This document shows, one piece after another, positions 1 to 9,069 of a stretch of DNA of 64,000 nucleotides. A program made the position numbers and the translations under genes. Below the pieces are notes generated by a model, which was not told where the DNA came from, searched no databases, and worked only from the letters and a program-made list of their open reading frames with translations. The first letter of the stretch is position 1. The number at the start of each line of letters is the position of its first letter. Source of the stretch: Latilactobacillus sakei (GTDB lineage Bacteria; Bacillota; Bacilli; Lactobacillales; Lactobacillaceae); assembly GCA_002953655.1 (NCBI GenBank), contig CP025839.1, positions 124,001-188,000 of the forward strand, given 5' to 3'.

Positions 1-97
1 GATTGTCGAAGGCCAACAATCAGATGTTGAGCAAAAGATTGTTGATCCAGAAATGGTGATCAGACAATCGGTAGTTAATTTATATCAACGGAACTAA
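1..97 (+). CDS. LacI-family transcriptional regulator, C-terminal fragment (partial)
   Basis: Only the last 31 codons lie in the window (reading from base 2, stop TAA at 95-97). The tail contains DPEMVIRQSV followed by NLYQRN. A proline, a hydrophobic pair and then 'RQS/RES' close to the C-terminus is characteristic of LacI/GalR sugar-responsive repressors, where it forms part of the effector-binding and dimer domain. Target operon and ligand lie outside the window and cannot be inferred. A strong bidirectional terminator follows at 191-233. The family assignment rests on a short tail and is moderate only. Confidence 0.55.
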   Translation, partial: IVEGQQSDVEQKIVDPEMVIRQSVVNLYQRN

Positions 98-190
98 AGC
101 GTGTGTGCCATAAATCGGGTATGCCCTGAGGATTAACCGGAAGGATATGACCGATAGAACACGTTTAGACTATCAATATTCGGCGATTAA

Positions 191-233
191 AAAGGGGTCT
201 GGGACAAAATTTACTTTTGTCCCAGACCCCTTT
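191..233. terminator. Bidirectional intrinsic terminator
   Basis: A 19-bp perfect inverted repeat (191-209 and 215-233) has a GC-rich GGGGTCTGGGAC core, a 5-nt loop, and A-run/T-run flanks on both sides. It lies between the LacI-like tail (+) and the convergent phosphatase gene (-), so it can serve both. Confidence 0.9.
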
Positions 234-245
234 AGTAATCGTATT

Positions 246-902
246 TTAAAGCGTTAATTCATTGTAACTTTGAACCGTTACGCCTTCATCAGTGAGAACG
301 ACTTTTGTGATACTGCCGTTCATTGGACTGACTGTCACGTCAAATTGACCATCGCCAAATTTACCAACGATACTACGAATGGTTGTACCATGGCTGACCA
401 TCAAGACGTTGTCACCATCTGAACATTCTGAGCGGATTTGTTTGAATCCTTTACCAACGCGAGCCCAATATTCAGCCGCATTTTCAGCGTCGTTAAAAGG
501 ATCAGCTTCTTTCATGAAGTCTTTAGAAGCGTCGAGCGAATATTTAGTAATGATTTCTTGGAAAGTTTTAGCATCATGGCTAGCGCCCGTCATGTACCAA
601 GCCTTAGCTGAATCTTCACCTTCGTAGTAGCCGTAGAATTCTTCGCGGAAATGAGGGGTAATTGTGTAGGGTGTATCGAGATAGAAACTCTTTTTAAGAA
701 TAATTTTAGCTGTATCCATCGCGCGACTGCGATCACTTGAATAAGCCTGGGCGAAGTTCACCTTTGAAAGTTGTTTGCCGGCTAGTTCAGCATCTGCAAT
801 GCCTTTTTCGGTAAGGGGTGAATCGGACCAACCTTGCATCCGGTTGTAGCGATTAAAATAGGTTTGCCCGTGACGAACTAAGTAGAGTGTAATGCGTTTC
901 AT
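246..902 (-). CDS. Histidine phosphatase family protein (phosphoglycerate mutase-like)
   Basis: A 218-aa cytosolic protein with the branch-1 histidine phosphatase signature LVRHGQT (residues 8-14, catalytic His11, next to an Arg). A second active-site glutamate is in FREEFYGYYEG (about 83-95), and the C-terminal MVSHGTT supplies the second catalytic His. The family removes phosphate from small metabolites through a phosphohistidine intermediate. The divergent sequence and the nearby 'GYYEG' resemble the broad-specificity lactobacillar phosphatases rather than glycolytic GpmA, which is about 230 aa and has a longer conserved core. The ATG is preceded on the minus strand by GGAGG with normal spacing. 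It is monocistronic and ends against the shared terminator. Substrate is unknown. Confidence 0.85.
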   Translation of the reverse strand: MKRITLYLVRHGQTYFNRYNRMQGWSDSPLTEKGIADAELAGKQLSKVNFAQAYSSDRSRAMDTAKIILKKSFYLDTPYTITPHFREEFYGYYEGEDSAKAWYMTGASHDAKTFQEIITKYSLDASKDFMKEADPFNDAENAAEYWARVGKGFKQIRSECSDGDNVLMVSHGTTIRSIVGKFGDGQFDVTVSPMNGSITKVVLTDEGVTVQSYNELTL

Positions 903-1116
903 GTAATGACCTCCATCGAAAGCTTTAATTAATTCTATTCTAGCATAGATAGCGCTTCATTTTCACATGAAACAAAGTTATCGCTATTATCGGGCGAATG
1001 GTTTCTGCTGAATGAGCGTATATCTTTAAAAGTTGTAACATGTATGCTATTTTTTAGTAATATTATATTTTACGAAAGTAGAATTTTAATAACGTTAATA
1101 AAAGGGATGGTTTCTA

Positions 1117-1575
1117 ATGGCAAACGAAGTAACTGCTAAGATCAGTGTGGATCAGTTTAATGAATGGTACCTTAAAATTGGTCAAATTTATCATAAAATT
1201 AATCATATGACGGTGAGCCATGACTTGAGTTACGATCAATATTTAATTATGCGAGAACTGAAACGAATTCCGAGTGTTGAAGTGACCAAATTATCACGGT
1301 TATTTGATATTACGAGTCCGGCAATTTCACGCAAGGTCAATGTTCTCTATAAAAAGAAGCTGATTACGAAAAAACGGAGCGACATTGAAGACCAACGTAA
1401 AGTATTTATTTGTTTAACACCGTTGGGTGAACAAGTTATTGCTGAATTAGAAACTGATTTTGAAGCGCTCTTTAAAGAAATGATCGGTGATATTAACCAA
1501 GAATTAGCGCCTCTTTTTGAAAGTACCGACTGTTTTTATAACTATCTTTCAAAAAAAGCGAATCAGCAAGCTTAA
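1117..1575 (+). CDS. MarR-family transcriptional regulator
   Basis: A 152-aa winged-helix protein. Recognition helix region: VTKLSRLFDITSPAISRKVN (about residues 56-75). Wing: KKRSDIEDQRKVFICLT. The order of long N-terminal helix, wHTH and C-terminal dimer helix matches the MarR family. The sequence closely resembles the two MarR genes that close the WxL clusters at 47514 and 58452: all three keep 'SRK' in the recognition helix and 'EDQR' in the wing, so they look like paralogues. The gene is monocistronic with its own terminator. Ligand and targets are unknown. The ATG follows an AAAGGGATGG Shine-Dalgarno. Confidence 0.85.
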   Translation: MANEVTAKISVDQFNEWYLKIGQIYHKINHMTVSHDLSYDQYLIMRELKRIPSVEVTKLSRLFDITSPAISRKVNVLYKKKLITKKRSDIEDQRKVFICLTPLGEQVIAELETDFEALFKEMIGDINQELAPLFESTDCFYNYLSKKANQQA

Positions 1576-1586
1576 CTGAAGACGTA

Positions 1587-1665
1587 AAAAAAGCACCTAA
1601 GCTATGATGAAAATCCGCTGGGCAATGATTACGGTGGATTCTCACTAAATCCTAGGTGCTTTTTT
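1587..1665 (+). terminator. Terminator with unusually long loop
   Basis: AAAAAAGCACCTA (from 1587) pairs with TAGGTGCTTTTTT (1653-1665) across a loop of about 50 nt. The U-tract fits an intrinsic terminator for the MarR gene, but the long loop is atypical and may fold internally. Confidence 0.7.
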
Positions 1666-1742
1666 GGTGTCAAACTTTAAAAATGAATGGTTTGAATAGA
1701 CGCGTTAAACGTGCTTTTTGAAACAGCTTCCTGCGCTTAACT

Positions 1743-1787
1743 AAAAAATGGTAATGATGGTTGAAAAACACCATCATTACCATTTTT
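1743..1787. terminator. Bidirectional intrinsic terminator
   Basis: AAAAATGGTAATGATGG pairs with CCATCATTACCATTTTT around a 9-11 nt loop. It lies downstream of the minus-strand peptidase gene, 39 bases beyond its stop, and is symmetric enough to act from either side. Confidence 0.85.
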
Positions 1788-1825
1788 GTATTAATGCTCA
1801 ATTACTAAACATGCCAGCTAGCACG

Positions 1826-2728
1826 CTAGTCTTTGAAGTTGCCACTTTCTACGTCTTTGATGAATGTCTTCAAGTGATCGAAGTATACCGGGGCGTTATC
1901 AATCATGTGATGATGACCACCATTTGGTGTTGTGACCAAACGGGCATGTGGAATCTTTTCAGCCATGATCTTAGCGGTTGCGATTGGCATTGTTTCGTGT
2001 TCACCAAATGTGATTAACGTTGGGACCGTAATCTTGTGGAGTTGGTCACGGAAATGCCAGTCCTTCAATTTACCAGTCACAACGAATTCGTTGTCACCTT
2101 GGAAGACGCCATAGACGTCGGTGGCCATTGTTGGGATTAAATGTGAGATAGCTAATGGTTGTTTACGATCAACGTAACCAGCATTTAACTTGTCAACAAG
2201 TGCTTGGTATTCGTCGTTATCGTAATCATTCTTAGCTTCACAGGCTTGCATGAATTTTAATTGTTCAGGAGTCATGATGTCTTCGCGAATTTTGTTGATG
2301 TTGGTTACATATTCGTCGATTTCATCGACCATACTTGAGATAATCGCACCCTTCAAGTGTTGGCCATATTTAGCAGCGTACATTTGAACTAATGCGCCAC
2401 CCCATGATTGACCGATTAAGTAGAAGTTGTCGATGCCGAGTTTTTGGCGGACTTCTTCAACTTCGTCTAGGAAGTAGTCGTAAGTTAATAGTTGGTCATT
2501 GCCTGGTTTTGAGTAATCAGGTTGATCAGAATAAAATGAACCAAGTTGGTCGTACATGTGTACTTGCACACCAAGATCAGCTAATTCCTTACCGAAGTTT
2601 TCCCAGTATTCGTGATTGCCACCAGGGCCACCGTGTAAGCAAAGTAAGTGAATATCGCCTGTTCCTTGCGTGTTCGTCCACAAATGATAACCATTATCCA
2701 ATGTGAGGATCGTTGTTCCTTGTTTCAT
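1826..2728 (-). CDS. pepI: Proline iminopeptidase
   Basis: A 300-aa alpha/beta hydrolase that would release N-terminal proline from peptides in the cytosol, part of the peptide-utilisation equipment of lactic acid bacteria. The oxyanion-hole motif HGGPGG (32-37) and nucleophile elbow GQSWGG (106-111, Ser108) are diagnostic of S33 prolyl iminopeptidases. The catalytic His lies in the late HHHMID segment, and GEHE near residue 245 is near the expected acid region. Length matches PepI (about 295-300 aa). Its ATG lies behind AAAGGATG on the minus strand. No operon partner. A related proline-releasing specificity (PepR-type prolinase, same family) cannot be excluded from sequence alone. Confidence 0.88.
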   Translation of the reverse strand: MKQGTTILTLDNGYHLWTNTQGTGDIHLLCLHGGPGGNHEYWENFGKELADLGVQVHMYDQLGSFYSDQPDYSKPGNDQLLTYDYFLDEVEEVRQKLGIDNFYLIGQSWGGALVQMYAAKYGQHLKGAIISSMVDEIDEYVTNINKIREDIMTPEQLKFMQACEAKNDYDNDEYQALVDKLNAGYVDRKQPLAISHLIPTMATDVYGVFQGDNEFVVTGKLKDWHFRDQLHKITVPTLITFGEHETMPIATAKIMAEKIPHARLVTTPNGGHHHMIDNAPVYFDHLKTFIKDVESGNFKD

Positions 2729-2801
2729 ATCTGCACCATCCTTTAATTATGATAGTTTCATTATAAACCTATTAAAGGAAATGTGCGAGGGTTAACAAGG
2801 A

Positions 2802-4640
2802 TTAGTTGCGGGTTTCTAATTGCCGTCTAATCGCTGGTACAGCTTTTTTGTTACCGGTTAAAATCAAGTGATCGTTTAAGTGAATTTGCGTGTCACCGTG
2901 GGGCATAATCAGCTCTTGATCGCGGTAAATTCGGCTAATAGTAACTTGGTCCACAAATGGTAAGTTGGAAATCTGTAAGCCAGTGAAGCGTCGGTTTTGA
3001 ACGGTGACTTCAAAGAGGCCCGCATCAGTATTATCGATAATTTGAAGCGTAGAAGGTGTTTCAATCAAACTTCGAAGAAGACTGATATTGGCTTCATAAG
3101 TATTGAAGACCTCAACACCTTGTTCTTTAAGATGATCGTATTTTTCATCTAAAATATTTTTAGCTTCAAAACGCGCAATAATCCGTGGCACCTTGGCTGT
3201 TAGTGCTAATTGGGCAAGACGGTAATTTTGTTCATGGTTCAGATAACCAAGAATTAGAATATCCGCATCAAAAGCACCAGTCGCAACTAGGCTGTCTTCA
3301 CTGAGATCTGGCAATAAAGTCAGGTCGGCGGCACTGTGGTAGATTTCGTAATTACTTTGATTATCAGTGAAGAGCTGTGTGGTGTAAAGGCCATTTGATA
3401 GCTGTTGGGCAATGGGAATCGTCATAATATTGGCCCCAATAAATTTAACCCGTTTACGCGGTAAATCCTCAGGGGTTGGTTGGTAAAAACGATTGAAGAA
3501 AATTGGACCGAGGATACAACTTAAAATGGCCGCTAAGGTGAAGGCCCCGGATTGTTGTGACGTAATCACTTTTAAATTTAAACCGACTGTTAAAATTGGC
3601 AGGACTAAGGTGATGGTAGTGGCACTTAAGAAAGTCCCGGCAAGCGCGTTAGTCTTTTTAAAGCGGCGCTTGAGAATCCAGTAAGTCGCGGCTTTAGATA
3701 GCATGAACCCAATAAAGAAAAAGGGAATCAATGACAGTGATTTAGGATCTTTTAAAAGTGCAGGGAGGTCCAACTTGGCACCGGTCATAATGAAGAAGAT
3801 GGGGATGAAAAAACCATAGCCGATGGAGGTTAATTTATCGGTTGTTTCTTCGCGCGGTCGTAGTAATTTCATGACCATCCCGGCTAAGAAGGCCCCTAGA
3901 ATACTTTCGGCGCCGACTTCTTCGGCAATTGACACGAGTGTGATGATTAAGAAGAAAGCCAAACGGATATCGAGTTGTGTGGTGGATTTATCAATGCGGG
4001 CGAAGAAATGGTAGACGCCTTTGAAGCGGACTAATAAATAAATCGCAGCAACAAAAATCAATGATAAGAGCCAGAGACTTTTCGAACCCGGGTTGTTGAG
4101 GGCTGAATAAACCGTCAGTGCGACCAACGGAATAATTTCACCCAACACCGCAATCAAGAGAATTGTTTGGCCGAGTGGTTGGCTAAGCAGTTCTTTTTCC
4201 TTGAGCGCGGCAATCACGACACCCAGGGCAATCGTTGAAAAGAGGATGGTTGCCAGGCCAATATCTTTGAAGAGGCCACTCCAAGCGAGTAAACCACTTA
4301 AACCAAATGAAATTAGTAAGATAAAGGCGAAACTGATAACCGCTAATTTGACCGGACTCGGTTGAACTTTTAATTGGGGGTCAGCTGGTGCGGGTTGTTT
4401 TTTAAAGAGATCAAAATCAATTTCCATCCCACTTAAGAAAATCAAAACGGTCACGCCAAGTGTTGAGAGTTCCGTTAAAGTTGGGGTGGCGACGATTAAA
4501 TGAAAGCCACTCATCCCTAAAATAATCCCAACGATAATTTCAGCAACAGCAGTGGGCAGATATGTCATTTTAAATTTAGCCATTAGAAGCGGCGTCATTA
4601 AAGCCGCCAATAAAACAATGACAAGTGCAAGGTTAGTCAT
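2802..4640 (-). CDS. CPA2-type cation:proton antiporter with C-terminal TrkA-like regulatory domains
   Basis: 612 aa from the ATG at 4640. An upstream in-frame ATG at 4664 is rejected because the AAAGGATT ribosome binding site lies inside that extension, 8 bases before 4640. Residues 1 to about 390 form some 12 membrane helices with the CPA2 core: the early LGVTVLIFLSGMEIDFDLF and the later IAEEVGAESILGAFLAGMVMKL. The soluble tail has a Rossmann-like TrkA-N region, degenerate at the usual GxGxxG, then a TrkA-C module near LNDHLILTGNKKAVPAI. It likely exchanges K+ or Na+ for protons with ligand gating by the tail, like KefB/GerN relatives. The ion is not deducible. Monocistronic. Confidence 0.85.
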   Translation of the reverse strand: MTNLALVIVLLAALMTPLLMAKFKMTYLPTAVAEIIVGIILGMSGFHLIVATPTLTELSTLGVTVLIFLSGMEIDFDLFKKQPAPADPQLKVQPSPVKLAVISFAFILLISFGLSGLLAWSGLFKDIGLATILFSTIALGVVIAALKEKELLSQPLGQTILLIAVLGEIIPLVALTVYSALNNPGSKSLWLLSLIFVAAIYLLVRFKGVYHFFARIDKSTTQLDIRLAFFLIITLVSIAEEVGAESILGAFLAGMVMKLLRPREETTDKLTSIGYGFFIPIFFIMTGAKLDLPALLKDPKSLSLIPFFFIGFMLSKAATYWILKRRFKKTNALAGTFLSATTITLVLPILTVGLNLKVITSQQSGAFTLAAILSCILGPIFFNRFYQPTPEDLPRKRVKFIGANIMTIPIAQQLSNGLYTTQLFTDNQSNYEIYHSAADLTLLPDLSEDSLVATGAFDADILILGYLNHEQNYRLAQLALTAKVPRIIARFEAKNILDEKYDHLKEQGVEVFNTYEANISLLRSLIETPSTLQIIDNTDAGLFEVTVQNRRFTGLQISNLPFVDQVTISRIYRDQELIMPHGDTQIHLNDHLILTGNKKAVPAIRRQLETRN

Positions 4641-4776
4641 GACTAGAATCCTTTCGAAATACAAAGTTGTTTAAGAGGATACACTAGATACTTTAAAAAT
4701 TAAAGGTCAATTTACAATTCGGTCAAACTTGGTTAGTATGGAAGGAATAAAAACAAGAAGAGGTTAGGTCACGATT

Positions 4777-5184
4777 ATGAAAATAAAAGAGAGTTTAGCC
4801 GTTGGTAGCTTTGCCTTTTTCGGTGGTATCTTGCGTTATTTAATCGGATTGGTATTGAATCAGCCAACTGGGTTTCCGTCTGGGACTTTATGCGTCAATT
4901 TGATTGGGGCGTTTTGCCTACCTTTTTTGATGCGCTATATCGTGGCACGCTTACATTTGAGTGACCAATTGGCCTTGGCAATTGGGACCGGCTTTTTCGG
5001 GGCCTTTACGACGTTTTCGAGCTTTAGTGTTGATGCGATTCGGCTAGTAAATCACCAACAGTGGTCGGCCTTTGCTTGGTACGTCGGAATCAGCATGGTT
5101 GGGGGCGTCTTGTTGAGTTTATTAGCGGATTACTGGGCGGTTCGACTGACCCAGCGCACTGAAGAAGAGGGGGACGGACAATGA
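4777..5184 (+). CDS. crcB: CrcB/Fluc-type fluoride channel subunit 1
   Basis: A 135-aa four-helix membrane protein with the Fluc signature [17 protein letters not shown] (residues about 68-84) and a conserved N-terminal GGILRYL. CrcB proteins dimerise in antiparallel fashion to export fluoride. Many Firmicutes encode two homologues that form heterodimers. The last four bases overlap the start of the second crcB (ATGA junction), indicating translational coupling. I looked for a crcB-motif fluoride riboswitch in 4680-4776 and saw none. The C-terminal extension after helix 4 ([11 protein letters not shown]) is charged and presumably cytosolic. Confidence 0.9.
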   Translation: MKIKESLAVGSFAFFGGILRYLIGLVLNQPTGFPSGTLCVNLIGAFCLPFLMRYIVARLHLSDQLALAIGTGFFGAFTTFSSFSVDAIRLVNHQQWSAFAWYVGISMVGGVLLSLLADYWAVRLTQRTEEEGDGQ

Positions 5185-5528
5185 CCATTTTATTAGTTGG
5201 CTTTGGTGCAGCGCTGGGGGCCATTTTGCGGTATCAATTGACGCGAATTGGGAATCACATTGCTAGTGAATTCCCACTAGTCACTTTTTTAATTAATTTG
5301 ACCGGGAGTTTTTGTCTGGGTTGGTTGACCGCGTCTCAGTTGAGTCAGCCGATGACGCTCTTTTTAGGTGTTGGTGTGCTCGGTGGTTATACGACTTTTT
5401 CAACCTTAAATAGTGAGTTAAGCCAATTGTGGTTTCGACGCCGGTATCATATCTTCTTGGGCTACTGGTTTTTGACCTATGGCCTGGGCCTTTTAGTGGC
5501 CGCTGCCGGCTTTTACGCTGGTTTATAG
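5181..5528 (+). CDS. crcB: CrcB/Fluc-type fluoride channel subunit 2
   Basis: A 115-aa, four-helix membrane protein with [15 protein letters not shown] (about residues 69-83) and an N-terminal [10 protein letters not shown]. It overlaps crcB1 by 4 bases, so the two subunits are probably made stoichiometrically and insert as an antiparallel heterodimer, the usual arrangement for paired small CrcB genes. No clear intrinsic terminator is seen before helD. Confidence 0.9.
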   Translation: MTILLVGFGAALGAILRYQLTRIGNHIASEFPLVTFLINLTGSFCLGWLTASQLSQPMTLFLGVGVLGGYTTFSTLNSELSQLWFRRRYHIFLGYWFLTYGLGLLVAAAGFYAGL

Positions 5529-5631
5529 ATAACTAACAGATGGCAATATTCGGTAAGCGATTGACTCGCACTCATGTGAATTAAGTGTTAAACTGGTAGG
5601 GCTATTTATTTAAAATAGGGAGGCATTTGCT

Positions 5632-7923
5632 TTGACTGACGTACAGAAATCATTGGAACAAAGCCGATTAACAGAGATTATTGGTTTAATTAAAAAAGCT
5701 GAAACCCATTTTGAAGGGGCTGTTAAGCGCGCAAAATCGGAAGAAAAAGAAATTAACGAGAACTTCTTCAACGATGTTCGCCTTAACTTCAACAACGATT
5801 CCGCGATGACTGAAACCGCCGTTTCGATTGAACAACAGCGGCAAATGCTACAAGAACGCAATCACTCGTGGCAACAATCTTCACGGCAATTGGCAACCTT
5901 GCAAAAGATGGAAAAGACGCCGTATTTTGCCCGGGTTGATTTTCAAGAAAAGGGTGAACCTAAATCCGAATCAATTTATATCGGTTTAGGCTCATTTACG
6001 GATACCGACGATCATTTCTTAATTTATGATTGGCGGGCACCAATTTCATCAATTTACTATGAAGGTAAGACGGGTGCGGTGACGTACCAAACACCAGACG
6101 GCCCGCAAGATGTGAATATCTCACTTAAACGCCAATTCTTAATTGAAAATGGCCAAATCAAGGCCTTATTTGATACGCAAGAAACGATTGGCGATCAAAT
6201 GTTATTAGAAGTGTTAGGTGAAAAATCCGATACGCAGATGAAGAGTATCGTCACGACGATTCAACGTGAACAAAATCAGATTATCCGTAATACCGATGCT
6301 GATTTGTTATTCGTTCAAGGGGCAGCTGGCTCAGGGAAAACATCAGCTATCTTGCAACGCATCGCGTTTTTACTCTATCGCTATCGGGGCAATTTAGATT
6401 CGAGCCAAGTGATTATGTTCTCGCCTAACCAATTATTCAACGACTACATCGCAGATGTGTTGCCTGAATTGGGCGAACAAAATATGATTCAAATGACTTA
6501 CTTCCAATATGTGGCCCGCCGGTTACCCAACATGGCCGTCCAGAGTCTTTTTGACCAATTCGAAACACCGGTTAACGAAACCGATGGTCGGATTAGTCGC
6601 TTAAAAGAAAGTCTCGTCTTTTATAAGGCTGTTAAAAAATACGCTGCGCATCTTGAAAAAGCCGACATGCGCTTCCGCGATATGAAGGTCAAGGGCCGCG
6701 TCTTGATTACAAAAGAGCATATCAGCGAGGTTTATTACCGTTTCAATGAAAACTATCATCTTGGCAATCGGTTAGATGCCACTAAAGAAAGCTTATTGCG
6801 GACATTGAGCCACAAGGTTGATCATGAAACCAAAGCTGACTGGGTGACTGAACAAGCCGAAAATATGAGTGATGAAGAAATCCGCGAATTGATGTCTGGT
6901 AAAGATTTCAAGACGGGTGATGCTGAAAGCAAGTTTATCGCCAAGCAAATCGTGTTAGAGGCCTTCAAACCGGTTCGCCGGTCTATTCAACGTAATCGCT
7001 TCTTAAGCATCCAGGCGCAATATATTCACTTCTTACGGGTTGTGCCACAACTTGTGAAGTTAGCCGACTTCGATATTACAGAAGAGCAATGGCAAGACCA
7101 TGTTACCCATTTCGTCGCGCAATTGAAGGCTAAGCAGATGACGTTGCAAGATGTCACGCCATATCTTCATCTCTACGATTTGATGACAGGTAAAAAAGGC
7201 GAACGGGATATGCGCTTTGTCTTCATCGATGAGATTCAAGACTACACGCCTTATGAATTGGCCTTCTTGAAGCTCCACTTCCCTAAGGCCCGCTTCACAT
7301 TATTGGGCGATTTGAACCAAGCGATTTTCACTAAGGGCAACAGTACAAATCTCTTGCAACAAGTCCAACAATTATTTGATGCCCAAAATACAAAAGTGGT
7401 GCAATTAACACGTTCATACCGGTCAACACAACAAGTGACTGACTTTACCAAGGGCTTATTAAAAGGTGGTCAAGCCATCGAAGCCTTCAATCGCGTTGGC
7501 GATAAACCAAACTTGTTTGTGCGCCAATCAGAAGCTGAGCTAGTGGCTGATGTCAACCGCCAATTAGCAGCAAATGAAGCCGACAAATTGTCGACAGCGA
7601 TCATTACCAAGACTTTGGTGCAAGCCCAAGCATTGACGAAGATGCTCAAGGAAACAGGTACGAAAGTCACCTTGATTCGTTCCGAAAACCAACGCTTAGC
7701 AGCCGGGACATTAGTGGTCCCAAGTTTCTTAGCTAAAGGTTTGGAATTTGATGCCATTATTGGCTGGCAAATCAGTGCCGCTAACTACAATCATGAAGAT
7801 CAACGGCAGTTGCTCTACACGATTTGTTCAAGAGCAATGCATCGCTTGACCTTGTTAGCAACTGATGCACTTTCACCGTTGATTGATAATGTCGATCCAG
7901 AAAAATATACATTAACCAAATAA
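5632..7923 (+). CDS. helD: RNA polymerase recycling helicase-like protein HelD
   Basis: 763 aa from TTG 5632, selected because AGGGAGG lies 8 bases upstream. Order: an N-terminal helical arm (residues 1 to about 100, many E/K/Q), the HelD-typical DWRAPISSIYYE (about 142-153), Walker A GAAGSGKTS (about 232-240), a long helical insertion, a UvrD-type motif II region FIDEIQDYTPYEL (about 530-542), QLTRSYRST (motif IV-like) and a C-terminal superfamily-1 domain. In Bacillus, HelD binds RNA polymerase and uses ATP to remove it from stalled complexes. Length and arm fit class I HelD rather than UvrD/Rep/PcrA. The N-terminal arm, not helicase activity, is the distinguishing feature. Monocistronic with its own terminator. 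Confidence 0.88.
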   Translation: MTDVQKSLEQSRLTEIIGLIKKAETHFEGAVKRAKSEEKEINENFFNDVRLNFNNDSAMTETAVSIEQQRQMLQERNHSWQQSSRQLATLQKMEKTPYFARVDFQEKGEPKSESIYIGLGSFTDTDDHFLIYDWRAPISSIYYEGKTGAVTYQTPDGPQDVNISLKRQFLIENGQIKALFDTQETIGDQMLLEVLGEKSDTQMKSIVTTIQREQNQIIRNTDADLLFVQGAAGSGKTSAILQRIAFLLYRYRGNLDSSQVIMFSPNQLFNDYIADVLPELGEQNMIQMTYFQYVARRLPNMAVQSLFDQFETPVNETDGRISRLKESLVFYKAVKKYAAHLEKADMRFRDMKVKGRVLITKEHISEVYYRFNENYHLGNRLDATKESLLRTLSHKVDHETKADWVTEQAENMSDEEIRELMSGKDFKTGDAESKFIAKQIVLEAFKPVRRSIQRNRFLSIQAQYIHFLRVVPQLVKLADFDITEEQWQDHVTHFVAQLKAKQMTLQDVTPYLHLYDLMTGKKGERDMRFVFIDEIQDYTPYELAFLKLHFPKARFTLLGDLNQAIFTKGNSTNLLQQVQQLFDAQNTKVVQLTRSYRSTQQVTDFTKGLLKGGQAIEAFNRVGDKPNLFVRQSEAELVADVNRQLAANEADKLSTAIITKTLVQAQALTKMLKETGTKVTLIRSENQRLAAGTLVVPSFLAKGLEFDAIIGWQISAANYNHEDQRQLLYTICSRAMHRLTLLATDALSPLIDNVDPEKYTLTK

Positions 7924-7929
7924 CGAAAT

Positions 7930-7976
7930 AAGTGGGGCTAAGACCAAAGTAATATTTTGTCTTAGCCCCACTTTTT
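7930..7976 (+). terminator. Intrinsic terminator after helD
   Basis: AAGTGGGGCTAAGAC (7930-7944) pairs with GTCTTAGCCCCACTT, followed by a T-run. The stem is long and GC-rich, with a 14-nt loop. Confidence 0.92.
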
Positions 7977-8038
7977 AATATTAATTATGGTAAAATGTAA
8001 CCGTTTAGCAGTTAGTTAAGCCCTGGGAGGATTAAAGC

Positions 8039-8968
8039 ATGAAAAACGAGATGAACTATTATGAAATCTCGCGAGAAGAATGGCGTTATTTTCACGGCCG
8101 TGGCGAAAAATACACCGCCATTACGGACGATGAATTACAGCAAGTCAGCGGCTTAAACGACCGCATCTCGTTAACGGATGTTAGTGACATTTACGTCCCA
8201 CTCCGTCATCTATTACAAATGAAGTATGAACAATTCCAAGAAAATCAAATTAAGCAGTCTGAATTTTTAGAAATCAAACCGCACAAAACACCATTCATTA
8301 TCGGCATTGCCGGTAGTGTCGCGGTCGGTAAGAGTACCACCGCGCGGCTATTGCAGCTATTACTGAGTCGGGTTTATCCGGATAAGACGGTTCAAATGAT
8401 TACGACCGATGGCTTTTTATATTCGACTTCTGAATTGAAGCAAAAAGGGATTCTCGATAAAAAAGGCTTCCCCGAAAGTTACGATATGCCACAGTTGATT
8501 AGTTTCTTGAACGCTGTGAAAAATAATGTGGCGCCGGTTAAAGCGCCCAAGTATTCGCATCAAATTTACGATATTATTCCGGATGAATTTGATATCATCG
8601 ACGATCCGGATATTTTAATCGTCGAAGGAATCAACGTTTTACAATTGCCGACGACCGAACAAATTTATGTCAGTGATTTCTTTGACTTTTCAGTTTACGT
8701 GGATGCCAATCCAAGTTTAATTGAGAAGTGGTTCTTAGAACGTTTCGACCTCTTGTTAGATCTCGCGAAGGATGATCCAACGAATTACTATTATCCTTAT
8801 GCGATTAGTGATCGCGCTAGTGCCTTTAAGATGGCCCGGCGTGTCTGGCGCGACATTGATTTACGTAATTTAACAGAGTATATTTTACCAACAAGAAACC
8901 GCGCTGATTTAATTTTGCATAAAACGCGACATCACCTAATCGATAAGGTATTTCTACGAAAATATTAA
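8039..8968 (+). CDS. coaA: Pantothenate kinase (type I)
   Basis: A 309-aa P-loop kinase that phosphorylates pantothenate, the first step of coenzyme A synthesis. The Walker A motif GSVAVGKST is at about residues 92-100. The type I signature residues follow: TTDGFLY (about 121-127), PESYDMP and the IVEGINVLQ strand. Length (about 310) and the late VWRDIDLRNLTEYI segment match bacterial CoaA and exclude types II and III. ATG 8039 follows GGGAGG with 9 bases between. The gene stands alone between helD and guaA. Confidence 0.95.
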   Translation: MKNEMNYYEISREEWRYFHGRGEKYTAITDDELQQVSGLNDRISLTDVSDIYVPLRHLLQMKYEQFQENQIKQSEFLEIKPHKTPFIIGIAGSVAVGKSTTARLLQLLLSRVYPDKTVQMITTDGFLYSTSELKQKGILDKKGFPESYDMPQLISFLNAVKNNVAPVKAPKYSHQIYDIIPDEFDIIDDPDILIVEGINVLQLPTTEQIYVSDFFDFSVYVDANPSLIEKWFLERFDLLLDLAKDDPTNYYYPYAISDRASAFKMARRVWRDIDLRNLTEYILPTRNRADLILHKTRHHLIDKVFLRKY

Positions 8969-9007
8969 TGATAGAATGAGTTTTTTCACAGGAATGGCTG
9001 TCATCCA

Positions 9008-9036
9008 TTGACGTTTTCATGATTAATCAGTAGAAT
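9008..9036 (+). promoter_or_regulatory. Promoter for guaA (TTGACG-N17-TAGAAT)
   Basis: A near-consensus sigma-A promoter with -35 TTGACG at 9008-9013 and -10 TAGAAT at 9031-9036, spacer exactly 17. The predicted start near 9043 gives guaA an untranslated leader of about 155 bases that contains the structured hairpin at 9070-9174. Confidence 0.75.
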
Positions 9037-9069
9037 AGATACATTATAGTTTGACTAGTGTTATGAATC

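Noticed and set aside
1748-2017. 89-codon plus-strand ORF
   Set aside because: It is opposite the proline iminopeptidase, begins inside the terminator stem and has no ribosome binding site.
4680-4776. Fluoride riboswitch before crcB
   Set aside because: No match to the conserved fluoride riboswitch motif was seen.
6328-6360. UvrD/PcrA repair helicase instead of HelD
   Set aside because: The long N-terminal arm and DWRAPISSIYYE motif are specific to HelD, and the total length is greater than UvrD-type helicases without that arm.
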